64,000 nt of DNA, from contig SVLQ01000012.1 in NCBI GenBank assembly GCA_015067825.1, positions 1 to 64,000 of the forward strand, given 5' to 3'. Shown one piece after another: positions 7,650 to 17,109 of this stretch (positions within the stretch are counted from its first letter, which is position 1; every line of letters begins with the position of its first letter). The position numbers and the translations under genes were made by a program. The stretch comes from Oscillospiraceae bacterium. Lineage in GTDB: Bacteria > Bacillota > Clostridia > Oscillospirales > QAMX01. Below the pieces are notes generated by a model. It was not told where the DNA came from and did not search any database. It was given only the letters and a program-made list of their open reading frames with translations.

Positions 7650-9051
7650 GGCCGACTGCCTGCGGCGGCATGAAGCGACCGTTTGTCGCTGGCTGGCGGA
7701 AAACGGGATCTCGCTGGAATCGCGTGCGGTATTGGCGGCGTTTTCCGGTGGAGCCGATTCGACTGCGATGCTGCTTTTGCTGCAGCGTCTGAGCGGGTCG
7801 CTGGGATTCCGTTTGGCCGCTTGCCACGTGGACCACGGGATCCGCGGGGCAGAAGCTGCACGCGATGCCGCCTTCTGCGCCGAATTCTGTGCGCGGCGGC
7901 AGATCCCCTTTGTGCTCAAGCGCGGCGATGCGCCGGCGTTGAATCGCGAAAAACATACGGGCATGGAAGACGCTGCCCGAACGCTGCGTTACCGCCTGCT
8001 TGCCGAAGCTGCGGCAGAACTGGGAATCGATGATATCGCCACGGCGCATACGGCCGAGGATCATCTGGAAACACTGCTTCTGCACTTGACGCGCGGCTCG
8101 GGTATGGCCGGTCTCGGCGGCATTCCCGCCCGAAACGGTGCGATCCTGCGTCCGATCCTGCCGCTGACGCGCGCCGATACCGAAGCGATTGTTTTTGCCT
8201 GCGGTGAGCAATTTGTCACCGATTCGACGAACGCGTCGGATCTCTATGCGCGCAACCGCCTGCGCTATCAGGTTGTGCCGGTGCTCCGGTCGCTGAATCC
8301 GGCGGTCGCGCAGACCGCGCTGGAAAACAGCCGCGTGATCTCCGCCGAAAACGCCTATCTCGACCACCTTGCCGCAGAGCTTCTGGAGAAAACCTGTGAA
8401 AACGGCGCGATCGTTGCCGAAAAGCTCCTTGTAGCCGATGCTGTTTTGCAGATGCGTGCGGTGCGGCTTTGGGCGAAGCTGGCCGGCGTGGGCCTTTCTC
8501 TCGAACGCACGCAGGCGGTGATGGCTCTTTTGCGGAGCGAAAAACCGTCCGCGCAGTGCGACGTCGGCGAAGGGCTTGTTGTCCGCAAGGCCGGCGGAAA
8601 GCTTTGGCTGGGTGTGCCGGCAAAAAAAGCGGAACCGTTTTCGTGGACGGTGCAGCCGGGAGAGACCGAACGGCTCAACCCCAGTTTTTCGGTCGGTGCG
8701 GAGCTGATCGACACGGAAAAGATCCACAGTGTTTATAAATTATTCAACCATTGCCTGGTGAACTGTGATACAATAAACGGCGAAATCAAGGTTCGTAGCC
8801 GTCTTTCGGGCGATACCTTTCAGAAAAACGCCAAATCCGGCACGAAAACCCTCAAGCAACTGATGATCGATCGCAAGATCCCAAGAGAGCTGCGCGGTCT
8901 GATCCCGGTCGTCGCCGACGACACCGGCGTGATTTGGGTCTGGGGACTCGGCTACAACGCCGCCCGCAAGCAAATCGGCGGAAACAAGTGGTATCATCTC
9001 AATTTCTGTGAGCATTCGGATCTGTGTATCCAAAACCATACAAATACATAG
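7639..9051 (+). CDS. tilS: tRNA(Ile)-lysidine synthase TilS
   Basis: TilS attaches lysine to C34 of the CAU-anticodon isoleucine tRNA so that it reads AUA. The 470-residue protein has the PP-loop SGGADS at residues 36-41, the CHVDHGIRG segment that follows in this family, ATAHTAEDHLETLLLHLTRGSG in the catalytic core, and a C-terminal substrate domain (about 360-455) containing the VRSRLSGD and GTKTLKQLMIDRKIPRELR signature. The ATG at 7639 lies inside the last codons of dnaB and has a modest AGGA site; an in-frame TTG at 7618 is less likely. The order tilS-hpt-ftsH is conserved across Firmicutes. Confidence 0.95.
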   Translation: MPNEADCLRRHEATVCRWLAENGISLESRAVLAAFSGGADSTAMLLLLQRLSGSLGFRLAACHVDHGIRGAEAARDAAFCAEFCARRQIPFVLKRGDAPALNREKHTGMEDAARTLRYRLLAEAAAELGIDDIATAHTAEDHLETLLLHLTRGSGMAGLGGIPARNGAILRPILPLTRADTEAIVFACGEQFVTDSTNASDLYARNRLRYQVVPVLRSLNPAVAQTALENSRVISAENAYLDHLAAELLEKTCENGAIVAEKLLVADAVLQMRAVRLWAKLAGVGLSLERTQAVMALLRSEKPSAQCDVGEGLVVRKAGGKLWLGVPAKKAEPFSWTVQPGETERLNPSFSVGAELIDTEKIHSVYKLFNHCLVNCDTINGEIKVRSRLSGDTFQKNAKSGTKTLKQLMIDRKIPRELRGLIPVVADDTGVIWVWGLGYNAARKQIGGNKWYHLNFCEHSDLCIQNHTNT

Positions 9052-9078
9052 GATAATATAGAAAAGGGGAAAACATCC

Positions 9079-9618
9079 ATGCAGGACAAAATTGCAAAAG
9101 TTCTCGTTACCGAAGAAGAACTCGCAGCCAAAGTTAAGGCGATCGGCGCGAAGATCAGCGAAGATTACGCCGGCAAGCGTCCGCTGCTCGTCAGCGTTCT
9201 GAAGGGTTCGATCGTCTTTATGGCCGACCTGATGCGCGCCATCACCATCGAATGCGATATCGATTTCATGAGCTGTTCCTCCTACGGCCGTAGCTCCAAG
9301 AGCAGCGGTGTCGTCCGTATCCTGAAGGACCTCGACAACGACATCAACGGCCGCCACATCATCGTCATCGAAGATATTCTCGACAGCGGCCTGACGCTTT
9401 CGTATATCCTCGAACTGCTGCAGACGCGCGGTGCGGCGTCGATCGCGCTGTGCACGCTGCTGGATAAGCCCGACCGCAGAAAGGTCGACATCTCCGTCAA
9501 CTATCCGGGCTTCACGATCCCGGACGAATTCGTCGTCGGCTACGGCCTTGACTATGGCGAACTCTATCGCAACCTCCCCTATATCGGCGTTTTGAAGCCG
9601 GAAGTCTACACGGACTAA
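9079..9618 (+). CDS. hpt: Hypoxanthine phosphoribosyltransferase
   Basis: This 179-residue purine salvage enzyme converts hypoxanthine or guanine plus PRPP to IMP or GMP. The PRPP loop IEDILDSGLT is at about 98-107, the flexible loop SCSSYGRSSKSSG at 65-77, and the LDKPDRR and DEFVVGYGLDYGE purine-binding segments follow. It starts at an ATG with AAGGGG upstream, 27 bp after tilS, and sits before ftsH in the usual order. Confidence 0.96.
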   Translation: MQDKIAKVLVTEEELAAKVKAIGAKISEDYAGKRPLLVSVLKGSIVFMADLMRAITIECDIDFMSCSSYGRSSKSSGVVRILKDLDNDINGRHIIVIEDILDSGLTLSYILELLQTRGAASIALCTLLDKPDRRKVDISVNYPGFTIPDEFVVGYGLDYGELYRNLPYIGVLKPEVYTD

Positions 9619-9770
9619 TATAAACTACGCAAATCTGCCGGAATCGCGCGGCAAAAGCGGTGTGCGGAATCCCTTTGTGATCTCCGCACCTTTCGCTTGC
9701 CTGCACGGCGGCAAAACCAGTTTTCGCGTCAGGAAACCGATGTTTTCTGGCGCAGAGAGGTGTGAATCCA

Positions 9771-11735
9771 TTGAAGAAAAACTTACGCGGGCTTTTGATG
9801 TATGCGATCATGCTGGGGGTTCTGATCCTGGCGTTGACTTATCTCTTTGATACGCCCCGGCAGAGCGAAATCGTGACGTATTCCGACGTGCTCGACTATT
9901 TCCGTGAGGGCAAGGTCGATGCGTTCGTCGTCGACGGCAACGATCTGAAAATGCAGCTCAACGATGGCACGGTCTCGGCGGAAGGTGTGGTCACGGGTGC
10001 TACGGTCGTCACATACGATATCCCGTACCTGTCGCTGTTTATCGACGACGTCAACTCCATCATGGATGCGCGGCGTGAGGCCGGCCTTGAGACCGTCAAG
10101 CAGTACGATTTTATCCCGCCGGCCGAAACGCCGTGGTGGGTGAGCTTCCTGCCGTACGTCATCCTCTTCGGCATCGTTTTGGTACTTTGGTTCTTTATGA
10201 TGCGTCAGGCGGGCGGCGGCCGAGGCGGCGCGATGTCGTTCGGCAAGGCCAAGACCCGCGTACAGACGGATAACAAAAAGAAGATCACGTTTGCCGACGT
10301 CGCAGGTGCGGAAGAAGAAAAAGCCGAGCTCTCCGAGATCGTCGATTTCTTAAAAGATCCGCGCAAGTACACCGATATCGGCGCGCGCGTTCCCAAGGGC
10401 GTGCTGCTCGTCGGCCCTCCGGGTACCGGTAAGACCTATCTGGCCAAAGCCGTTGCCGGTGAAGCCGGTGTGCCGTTCCTGTCGATCTCCGGTTCCGACT
10501 TCGTTGAAATGTATGTCGGTGTCGGTGCGTCGCGCGTGCGTGACCTCTTTGAGCAAGCCAAGAAAAATCAGCCTGCCATCGTCTTCATCGACGAGATCGA
10601 CGCGGTCGGCCGCCAGCGCGGTGCCGGCCTTGGCGGCGGTCACGACGAGCGCGAGCAGACGCTCAACCAGCTGCTCGTCGAGATGGACGGCTTTGCCACC
10701 AACGAAGGCGTGATCATCATCGCCGCCACCAACCGCCCGGATATCCTCGATACCGCCCTTCTGCGTCCGGGCCGTTTCGACCGCCAGGTCTACATCGGTC
10801 TGCCGGATCAGAACGCGCGTGAGGCGATCCTGAAGATCCACGCCCGCAACAAAAAACTCGAACCGAACGTCGATATGTCGGTCGTCGCCCGTTCGACAGC
10901 CGGATTCAGCCCGGCCGACCTCGAAAACCTCCTGAACGAAGCTGCACTGCTTTCGGCGCGTGCCAAGAAAAAAGAGATCTCGATGTCGACCCTCTCCGAA
11001 GCGATCATCAAAGTGATCGCCGGTCCGGAGAAAAAGAGCAAAGCGGTCTCTGAAAAAGAACGCCGCTTAACGGCCTATCACGAAGCCGGCCACGCCGTGG
11101 TCACGCGTTTCCTGCCCACGCAGCCGCCGGTGCACCAGATCTCGATCATTCCGCGCGGCATGGCCGGCGGCTATACGCTGTCGCTGCCGTACGAAGATAA
11201 GTCCTACGCATCCAAGAGCCAGATGCTCGAGGATATCGTCTCGCTGCTGGGCGGCCGCGTTGCCGAACAGCTCTTCCTCGACGATATCTCCACCGGCGCT
11301 TCCAACGACATCAGCCGTGCGACCGAAACCGCGCGCAAGATGGTTATGAAGTACGGCATGAGCGACGAGCTCGGTCCGATCGCCTTCGGTTCCGACCACG
11401 ACGAGGTCTTTATCGGCCGCGATTTCGGTACGATGCGCAACTATTCCGAGGAGATCGCCGCCAAGATCGACAAAGAGATCCGCGCGATCGTCGACAAAGC
11501 CTACGCGAAAGCCTGCGAGATCCTGCGCGAGAAATCCGATAAGGTCACCGAGGTCGCCGAATATCTGCTCGCCAACGAGAAGATGGAAGCCGACGCCTTC
11601 AACGCGCTCTTTGGCGAGGGCGAAGGCACGGCGGCGGTCGAATCGATGTCGCGTCAGCTCGAACGCGCGATGGCCGAAGCCGAAACGGAATCCGAACCGG
11701 AAACCGAAACGGCCGACAACGGAGAAACGCTCTGA
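9771..11735 (+). CDS. ftsH: ATP-dependent zinc metalloprotease FtsH
   Basis: FtsH is a membrane-bound AAA protease that degrades misfolded membrane proteins and selected regulators. The N-terminal helix (about 7-24), an external segment, and a second helix ([18 protein letters not shown]) precede the AAA domain with Walker A GPPGTGKT near residue 214, Walker [11 protein letters not shown], the second region of homology [20 protein letters not shown], and the zinc-binding HEAGH near 436. The acidic tail is low complexity. I place the start at the TTG at 9771 (MKKNLRG), because the in-frame GTG at 9762 is part of the ribosome binding site GAGAGGTG; this gives 654 residues. The stop overlaps the next gene by one base. 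Confidence 0.96.
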   Translation: MKKNLRGLLMYAIMLGVLILALTYLFDTPRQSEIVTYSDVLDYFREGKVDAFVVDGNDLKMQLNDGTVSAEGVVTGATVVTYDIPYLSLFIDDVNSIMDARREAGLETVKQYDFIPPAETPWWVSFLPYVILFGIVLVLWFFMMRQAGGGRGGAMSFGKAKTRVQTDNKKKITFADVAGAEEEKAELSEIVDFLKDPRKYTDIGARVPKGVLLVGPPGTGKTYLAKAVAGEAGVPFLSISGSDFVEMYVGVGASRVRDLFEQAKKNQPAIVFIDEIDAVGRQRGAGLGGGHDEREQTLNQLLVEMDGFATNEGVIIIAATNRPDILDTALLRPGRFDRQVYIGLPDQNAREAILKIHARNKKLEPNVDMSVVARSTAGFSPADLENLLNEAALLSARAKKKEISMSTLSEAIIKVIAGPEKKSKAVSEKERRLTAYHEAGHAVVTRFLPTQPPVHQISIIPRGMAGGYTLSLPYEDKSYASKSQMLEDIVSLLGGRVAEQLFLDDISTGASNDISRATETARKMVMKYGMSDELGPIAFGSDHDEVFIGRDFGTMRNYSEEIAAKIDKEIRAIVDKAYAKACEILREKSDKVTEVAEYLLANEKMEADAFNALFGEGEGTAAVESMSRQLERAMAEAETESEPETETADNGETL

Positions 11736-12625
11736 TGGCGCGGCCGCTTACGCTGACCGTCACAACAGAATACGAACATTGCAGACTGAGCTCGTTCCTG
11801 CGCCGCACCCTCGGCGCGGGAACGGCTCTTTTGCAGACGCTGAAAAAGGACGAAAATGCCGTTTTGCGAAACGGTGTTCCGTCCTTTTTGAACGTGTTCG
11901 TCTCTGCCGGCGACGTGATCACCGTGCAGATGCCGGAGACGTTTGCCGAATGCGGCCGCGAGGCGACGGTCGCACCGGTCGATCTGGGGATCGGCATTCT
12001 CTACGAAGACGATGATTTTGCCGTGATGGCCAAGCCCGCCCAAATGCCGGTCCATCCGTCGCGCGCCCACGTCTACGATACGCTCGCCAATGATTTCTGC
12101 TTTCGCCGCCCCGGTGTGGTCTTTCGTCCGCTGACCCGCCTCGACTACGATACGTCCGGTCTGGTGCTTGTGGCGAAAAATAAACTGGCCGCCGGCATCG
12201 ACCGCACGGGGCTCACGCGCATCTACTACGGTGTGACCGACCGCCCGGTACCCGAAAACGGAGGCGTGTGCAGAGCACCGATCGCGCGGGAGACCGAGGG
12301 GCAGCCGAAACGATGCGTCCGTGCCGACGGCAAGCCTGCCGTCACGCATTGGCGCGTGATCAAACGGCAGGGAACGCACACACTTTTGCGGTTCCGTCTG
12401 GAGACCGGCCGCACGCACCAAATCCGCGTCCACTGTGCGGCGATGGGGTTTCCGCTCTGCGGCGATACGCTCTACGGCGGCAGCGAGGGCGAGATCGCAC
12501 GGCAGGCGCTGCACGCGGCCTACCTGACCTTCCAAAACCCGATCAGCGGCAAAAAAAACACGGTCAAGGCGCCTTGGCCGGAGGATATGCGGCGTCTTTT
12601 GCAAAAAATTACGGAAGAAGCGTGA
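11735..12625 (+). CDS. RluA-family pseudouridine synthase
   Basis: This 296-residue protein should isomerise uridines in rRNA or tRNA. Residues 10-75 resemble an S4-like region, and the catalytic domain has PLTRLDYDTSGLVLVAKN at about 132-148; Asp137 is the expected catalytic residue. The histidine usually found in HRLDxxTSG is threonine here. The C-terminal GRTHQIRVHCAAMGFPLCGDTLYGG matches the family. The ATG overlaps the ftsH stop in an ATGA-like junction, so the gene is translationally coupled. Which RNA site it modifies cannot be told. Confidence 0.92.
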   Translation: MARPLTLTVTTEYEHCRLSSFLRRTLGAGTALLQTLKKDENAVLRNGVPSFLNVFVSAGDVITVQMPETFAECGREATVAPVDLGIGILYEDDDFAVMAKPAQMPVHPSRAHVYDTLANDFCFRRPGVVFRPLTRLDYDTSGLVLVAKNKLAAGIDRTGLTRIYYGVTDRPVPENGGVCRAPIARETEGQPKRCVRADGKPAVTHWRVIKRQGTHTLLRFRLETGRTHQIRVHCAAMGFPLCGDTLYGGSEGEIARQALHAAYLTFQNPISGKKNTVKAPWPEDMRRLLQKITEEA

Positions 12626-12631
12626 AACCGC

Positions 12632-12660
12632 TTGCACAAGTAGGGCGCATACAGTATAAT
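12632..12660 (+). promoter_or_regulatory. Sigma-A promoter of the DegT-family gene
   Basis: TTGCAC (12632-12637) and TATAAT (12655-12660) are 17 bp apart, about 39 bp before the start codon. Confidence 0.75.
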
Positions 12661-12698
12661 AGAACCAGACCCGAAAAACCAAACGTTGGAGGGAACTG

Positions 12699-14045
12699 AT
12701 GATGAAATCGGAAAAACTGGCAATTTTAGGCGGTGAGCCGACGATTCCGAACGGCTCGATCCCCGCAGAGACCTACGATAAGCTCTTCCGCGCGATGGTC
12801 CTGACCCCAGAGGCCGAGGACGCCGCGCTGGACGTGATCCGCAAGGGTTCGTTTTCCTATACCGACGTGACCGAAAAATTCCAGGAGGAATTTGCTGCGT
12901 GGCAGGGCACCGACTACGCCATTGCCTACTGTAACGGCACGATGGCACTGACCTCGGCGATGTTTGCGATCGGCCTCGGCGAAGGCGACGAGATCATCTG
13001 TCCCACCAAAACCTACTGGGGTAGCGTCTCACAGGCGATCAATTTCGGCGCGTCGGCGGTGTTCTGTAACATCAACGATATGCTGAGTATGGATCCCGCC
13101 GATATCGAGCGCTGCATCTCTCCGCGCACGAAAGCAATCATGGTCGTCCATTATTTTGCCTATCCGTGCGATATGGATCCGATCATGGCGATCGCAAAAA
13201 AGCATGGGCTGAAAGTGATCGAAGACGTTTCGCACGCGCAGGGCGGGATGTACAAAGGGAAAAAACTCGGCACGTTCGGCGACGTGGCGGCGATGTCGCT
13301 GATGAGCACGAAATCGCTCGCCTGCGGTGAGTTGGGCGTTCTCGCCACGAGTGATCGCCGCATCTACGAACGCGCGATGGCGTTTGGTCACTACGAACGC
13401 AACAACGCCAATTATATCACCGAATGCGACGAACTGAAGGATTATTTCCATATCGCCCTCGGCGGTGCCAAAGGCAGAGCCAATCAGGTCTGCACGGCGA
13501 TCGCCCGCGATCAGCTCAAGCACTACGACGAACGCAGCGCGGAGATCCGCCGCGCAATGAACTATTTTTGGGATCAGCTCGAAGGTCTGCCGGGCATCCG
13601 CGCCATCCGCGTCGACGAATCGACGGGGTCGAACATGGCCGGATGGTACTGTCCGCACGGCGCGTACTATCCCGACGAGCTGCACGGTCTGTCGGTCAAA
13701 CGCTTTGCGCAAGCTGTGGCGGCGGAAAACGGCGGTTTCTGCTACGATGGCGGCAACTTCTGCCTGCACACGCATCCGTTCTTCAAAACCTTCGATATGA
13801 CCCACCGCGGAACGCCTTCGCGCATCGCCTACAGCGACCGCGACGTGCGTGCGACCGACGCACTCTGCGATGCGTCGCTTGAAAAGTACTGCTTCTCGGT
13901 TCCGCGCTTCAATTACCTCGACAAAGAGATCATCGACCGCTATGCCGCCGGCTACCGCAAGGTCATTGAGAACCATCTCGACCTGCTGGAAAACGACCGC
14001 AAAGAAGCGCAGGGCGGCCGCTGGTACGGCTCGGAAAATCAGTAA
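12699..14045 (+). CDS. DegT/DnrJ/EryC1/StrS-family PLP aminotransferase
   Basis: This 448-residue protein belongs to the PLP enzymes that aminate keto-sugars. The start of the fold is clear (AWQGTDYAIAYCNGTMALTSAMFAIGLGEGDEIICP), the EDVSHAQGG motif holds the cofactor aspartate, and the Schiff-base lysine is expected at residue 205 in MSTKSLACGELG. Sugar aminotransferases of this group make amino sugars for cell-surface glycans or antibiotics, but no sugar pathway genes are adjacent and the gene has its own promoter and terminator. Two adjacent ATGs follow GGAGGG; either could be used. Confidence 0.88.
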   Translation: MMKSEKLAILGGEPTIPNGSIPAETYDKLFRAMVLTPEAEDAALDVIRKGSFSYTDVTEKFQEEFAAWQGTDYAIAYCNGTMALTSAMFAIGLGEGDEIICPTKTYWGSVSQAINFGASAVFCNINDMLSMDPADIERCISPRTKAIMVVHYFAYPCDMDPIMAIAKKHGLKVIEDVSHAQGGMYKGKKLGTFGDVAAMSLMSTKSLACGELGVLATSDRRIYERAMAFGHYERNNANYITECDELKDYFHIALGGAKGRANQVCTAIARDQLKHYDERSAEIRRAMNYFWDQLEGLPGIRAIRVDESTGSNMAGWYCPHGAYYPDELHGLSVKRFAQAVAAENGGFCYDGGNFCLHTHPFFKTFDMTHRGTPSRIAYSDRDVRATDALCDASLEKYCFSVPRFNYLDKEIIDRYAAGYRKVIENHLDLLENDRKEAQGGRWYGSENQ

Positions 14046-14050
14046 TTCCA

Positions 14051-14089
14051 AAACACCCGCAGACCCGATTTCGTCTGCGGGTGTTTTTT
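14051..14089 (+). terminator. Rho-independent terminator after the DegT-family gene
   Basis: A 14-bp GC-rich stem (14051-14064 with 14073-14086) merges into a run of six T ending at 14089. Confidence 0.92.
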
Positions 14090-14169
14090 CAAAAAAATCT
14101 TCCGCGCGCACAACAAAACCGTTCCCTTATGTGTATTCCTTATAGAAGACCGGCGAGGAGGTGAGACCG

Positions 14170-14661
14170 GTGGCAGAGAAGCATCGGCTGCAGACGAGCG
14201 ATTTTGCCGCGATCTACAATCGGCATTTCACACGGATCTACCGTGTGTGCTTTTTATACATGAAAAACAGAAGTGATGCGGAGGACGCCGTTTCAACGGT
14301 GTTTTTAAAGCTTTGCGAACGGAAAAAGCCGTTTGCCTCGGCAGAGCACGAGCTCGGCTGGCTGATCGTCTGTGCGCAGAACGTGTGCAAAAACGAACTC
14401 CGAAAGAAGCACCGTTCGCACCTGCCGATCGACGCCGCTTACGATCTCGCCGCCGATTCGGCGACCGACGAAACGCTGCCGGTGCTCTTTTCACTGCCGG
14501 AGAAGTACAAAGCGGCGCTGTACCTCTACTACTACGAGGGCTACTCCTCGGCGCAGACCGCACAGATCCTTGGGAAAAAGGAATCGACGGTGCGCACATG
14601 GTTGGCAAAGGGGCGCACACTTCTGAAAGAAAAACTCACGGATGCGGAAGGAAGTGTTTAG
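14170..14661 (+). CDS. ECF-type RNA polymerase sigma factor
   Basis: This 163-residue sigma-70 family protein has region 2 (YNRHFTRIYRVCFLYMKNRSDAEDAVSTVFLKL, about residues 13-45) and region 4 (LPEKYKAALYLYYYEGYSSAQTAQILGKKESTVRTWLAKGR, about 107-147) and no region 3, as in ECF sigma factors. The GTG at 14170 is preferred over the one at 14161, which is part of the ribosome binding site GAGGAGGTGAG. The next gene begins two bases after its stop and has a single membrane helix, the usual arrangement of a sigma factor with its membrane-bound inhibitor. The signal is probably envelope related, as three exported proteins follow. Confidence 0.92.
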   Translation: MAEKHRLQTSDFAAIYNRHFTRIYRVCFLYMKNRSDAEDAVSTVFLKLCERKKPFASAEHELGWLIVCAQNVCKNELRKKHRSHLPIDAAYDLAADSATDETLPVLFSLPEKYKAALYLYYYEGYSSAQTAQILGKKESTVRTWLAKGRTLLKEKLTDAEGSV

Positions 14662-14662
14662 G

Positions 14663-15688
14663 ATGACGGAAGAACGGTTGGATCAAACGATCAAAACGGC
14701 GTTTCAGGCGCTTTCGCCCGATGATTTCGCCAAAACGCGCGTTTGGGCAAAGGTGGAGGCAAAAGCCGCCGCACCGAAAAAAGCAAAATTTGCGTGGATC
14801 AAGTACGCTGTCCCGGCTGTGCTTTGTGCGCTTGTTGCAGTTGCGGGTGGACGCGGCTTGCTGGATGGCAGATTGGGTATCGACAAACTTGGGATTCATA
14901 AAAATGTGTCGGACAATGAGACGACTGGTGAGACGGCCGCGACGGACGAAGCCGTGACCGAAATGGCGACTTACCCGGCGACTGCTATGACCACGATCCC
15001 CGAAGGTGGGATCGCGACCTCGACGGTGCCGATGGGGAGTCAACTGGACGCGTACCTTCTGAGCGAAACGGACAACCTGATCACGGTCGGCGGCAAGCGT
15101 TATCTGCTCAGCTGGGGCGCGGAGGGCACGGGCGAGATCATCGGCACGGTCGAGGATGCGACGGCGACCGAACTGGTCGGCTGGGACGTGTACGCGACCG
15201 ACGTCGACGGCATGGTGGCGATCAAATGCTACGAGCAGCCGCTGGCGGCGCAGCAATGGCTGGTTTACCGCTACGTCGGCACGGTCGACGGCGATAGTAC
15301 GATGTCCGCCTGGCTGGCAGAATACGGGATCACGGCCGACACGGTGGAATCGATCCTCTTAAGTGACGACAGGCTGTCACGGGTCGTGAACGAGGACGTG
15401 CAGACGAAGATCATTCCGTGCCGTGTGACGATCACGGACAAGGCGAGAATTGCGACCATTTTAGCGGCGCTTTCTGCGGCGGAAGAAGATCTGTCGGAGG
15501 TCTGGAGCCGGCTGGAATCGCATTCGGGCGGACTGGATACGATCAAACTGGAGATCACGCTGAAGTCGAGCTCGCGGCGTATCGATCTTGCGCTGTGGCC
15601 GCACCTCAACTGCCTGCCGATGGGCTACGTGGCAGATGAGGCGCTGGAAGAATGTTTGGTGATTATGATTGATGAGGAGTGGAACTGA
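14663..15688 (+). CDS. Probable membrane-bound anti-sigma factor with novel ectodomain
   Basis: This 341-residue protein has a short cytoplasmic start (MTEERLDQTIKTAFQALSPD), which resembles sigma-binding tails but lacks a zinc-binding HxxxCxxC, then one membrane helix at about 50-66 and a long extracellular part. A Thr/Ala-rich linker leads to a globular domain from about residue 125. That domain contains GGKRYLLSWGAEG, VYATDVDGMVAIK, WLVYRYVG and a conserved TITDKARIATIL, and is recognisably related to the next gene product. The start is the ATG at 14663 after AAGGAAG. Its role as anti-sigma is inferred from coupling to the ECF gene; the ectodomain family is unknown to me. Confidence 0.72.
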   Translation: MTEERLDQTIKTAFQALSPDDFAKTRVWAKVEAKAAAPKKAKFAWIKYAVPAVLCALVAVAGGRGLLDGRLGIDKLGIHKNVSDNETTGETAATDEAVTEMATYPATAMTTIPEGGIATSTVPMGSQLDAYLLSETDNLITVGGKRYLLSWGAEGTGEIIGTVEDATATELVGWDVYATDVDGMVAIKCYEQPLAAQQWLVYRYVGTVDGDSTMSAWLAEYGITADTVESILLSDDRLSRVVNEDVQTKIIPCRVTITDKARIATILAALSAAEEDLSEVWSRLESHSGGLDTIKLEITLKSSSRRIDLALWPHLNCLPMGYVADEALEECLVIMIDEEWN

Positions 15689-15689
15689 T

Positions 15690-16469
15690 ATGAAGAATCG
15701 TGGTTGGAAACAACGTTTTGTTTGGATTTTGGTGCTTGTGCCGATGCTGCTGACGTTTGGCTGCGGAACAAAGGATGCCGAACAGACCACGGAAGCGACG
15801 GGGGAAACCGGCCGTGCGATGACCGAACTCGGCACCGAACCTGCGATCGGCTATGTGCAGATCGGTGACGATCAGATCACCGTCAACGGACAACTGTATA
15901 CTGCGGCGGCCCCTTGGGGCGCGAGAACGAATACGGTCGTCGGGATCGTCAGTGCGGCTGATGAGGTGGATCGGCTGGGTGTGGCCGCGTATGCGACGGA
16001 TATCCCCGGCTACGTGCGGGTCGACAACGGCGATCAGTCGTGGACGTACCGCTACGTCGGTGCGGTCGGCGGCGGGACGATGGCCGATTGGATTGCCGCC
16101 TACGGTGTGACGACAGAAACGGTCACGCGCGTGGATCTGCAGGACAAGGCGCGCGACAGCGAAGTGAATGACGGCCAGATCGTCACCTTCACGCCGCACC
16201 GCGCAACCGTGACGGATGCGGCGAAAATCGCAACCCTCTTGGATGCTATGTCTATGCTCCCGCGCGATGCGGCAGGGTATGAAGCGGCCTTGGCAGCGAC
16301 GGAAAAACCGTACGAAGGCCATATCCGTGTGACGCTTTTGCAGTCGAATCCCGACGGCAGCGTGCGCGAGTGGGGCAGCTTCGTCTGGTATCCGAAGCTC
16401 GGCTACGTCAACGACGGCTACAAGACCGATGCGGCGTTTGGCGAGCTGCTGAAATCGCTGCTCGGCTGA
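15690..16469 (+). CDS. Lipoprotein-like paralogue of the anti-sigma ectodomain
   Basis: The 259-residue product begins with a basic and hydrophobic export signal ending in LLTFGCG, an imperfect lipobox at about residue 24. The mature part repeats the pattern of the preceding protein: ITVNGQLYTAAAPWGA, AAYATDIPGYVRVD, WTYRYVGAVGGGTMADWIAAYG and ATVTDAAKIATLLDAM line up with the corresponding segments. It starts two bases after the preceding stop and is certainly co-transcribed. It could compete for the same ligand or act in signal perception. No enzymatic motif is visible. Confidence 0.7.
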   Translation: MKNRGWKQRFVWILVLVPMLLTFGCGTKDAEQTTEATGETGRAMTELGTEPAIGYVQIGDDQITVNGQLYTAAAPWGARTNTVVGIVSAADEVDRLGVAAYATDIPGYVRVDNGDQSWTYRYVGAVGGGTMADWIAAYGVTTETVTRVDLQDKARDSEVNDGQIVTFTPHRATVTDAAKIATLLDAMSMLPRDAAGYEAALAATEKPYEGHIRVTLLQSNPDGSVREWGSFVWYPKLGYVNDGYKTDAAFGELLKSLLG

Positions 16470-16484
16470 TGCGGGGGAAACGGT

Positions 16485-16967
16485 ATGAAATTGAGAATGA
16501 GCCTTTTGCTGGTGGCCTTGCTGCTTTTGCTGCCGGCTGCGGCCTGTCGGGCAGAGTCGCCGCTCGCTGAAAAGCCGCTGGCGGAGATCATGGATGCGCT
16601 GTATGAGCGGGCGACCGCTGAATACGGCTTTGCGCCGACGTGGAACCTTGAACTGATCGACATTCCGATCACGCCGGACAAAAACGACTGGTATTTCGGC
16701 ACAGAGATCGAATACGTCGAAGCGCTTGCTTCGGAATATATCATGATGCCGCCGGCGTACTCGGTCTGTCTGGTGCGGGTGCAGCCGGGCGACGATGCGG
16801 CAGCGATTGCCGAAACTCTGCGGGCAAGTGCCGATCCGTATAAGTGGGTCTGCACGAGTGCCGGTGCCGTTGCGGTCGAGTACAGCGGCGACCTTGTTTT
16901 GTTAGTAATGGCCGAACCGGAGAATACCGAGGCGCTCAGACAGGCGTTTACAGAGCTTTTCAACTGA
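16485..16967 (+). CDS. Small predicted lipoprotein of unknown function
   Basis: This 160-residue protein has a lipoprotein signal (LLLVALLLLLPAAAC, Cys at about 21) and a small mature domain without a family I recognise; it contains EIEYVEALASEYIMMPPAYSVCLVRVQPG and ends in EALRQAFTELFN. It is the last gene of the ECF sigma operon and is followed by a strong terminator. The content and position suggest an envelope function under the sigma factor. Confidence 0.7.
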   Translation: MKLRMSLLLVALLLLLPAAACRAESPLAEKPLAEIMDALYERATAEYGFAPTWNLELIDIPITPDKNDWYFGTEIEYVEALASEYIMMPPAYSVCLVRVQPGDDAAAIAETLRASADPYKWVCTSAGAVAVEYSGDLVLLVMAEPENTEALRQAFTELFN

Positions 16968-17006
16968 AAAAAGCGGTGCGGAACAACTTGTTTCGCACCG
17001 CTTTTT
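16968..17006 (+). terminator. Rho-independent terminator of the ECF sigma operon
   Basis: AAAAAGCGGTGCG (16968-16980) pairs with CGCACCGCTTTTT (16994-17006) and provides its own T run. Confidence 0.9.
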
Positions 17007-17034
17007 GCATCCGACAAAACTTTACGGAGAATGC

Positions 17035-17063
17035 TTGCAGTCTTGGGCGGATTATGCTATCAT
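17035..17063 (+). promoter_or_regulatory. Promoter of the DUF2079 gene
   Basis: TTGCAG (17035-17040) and TATCAT (17058-17063) lie 17 bp apart. The expected start near 17070 rules out upstream start codons and favours the ATG at 17110. Confidence 0.6.
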
Positions 17064-17109
17064 ATGCATGGGCAGGGCCGAAGAACCCGTCCGGAAAGCG
17101 CGATTTTTT

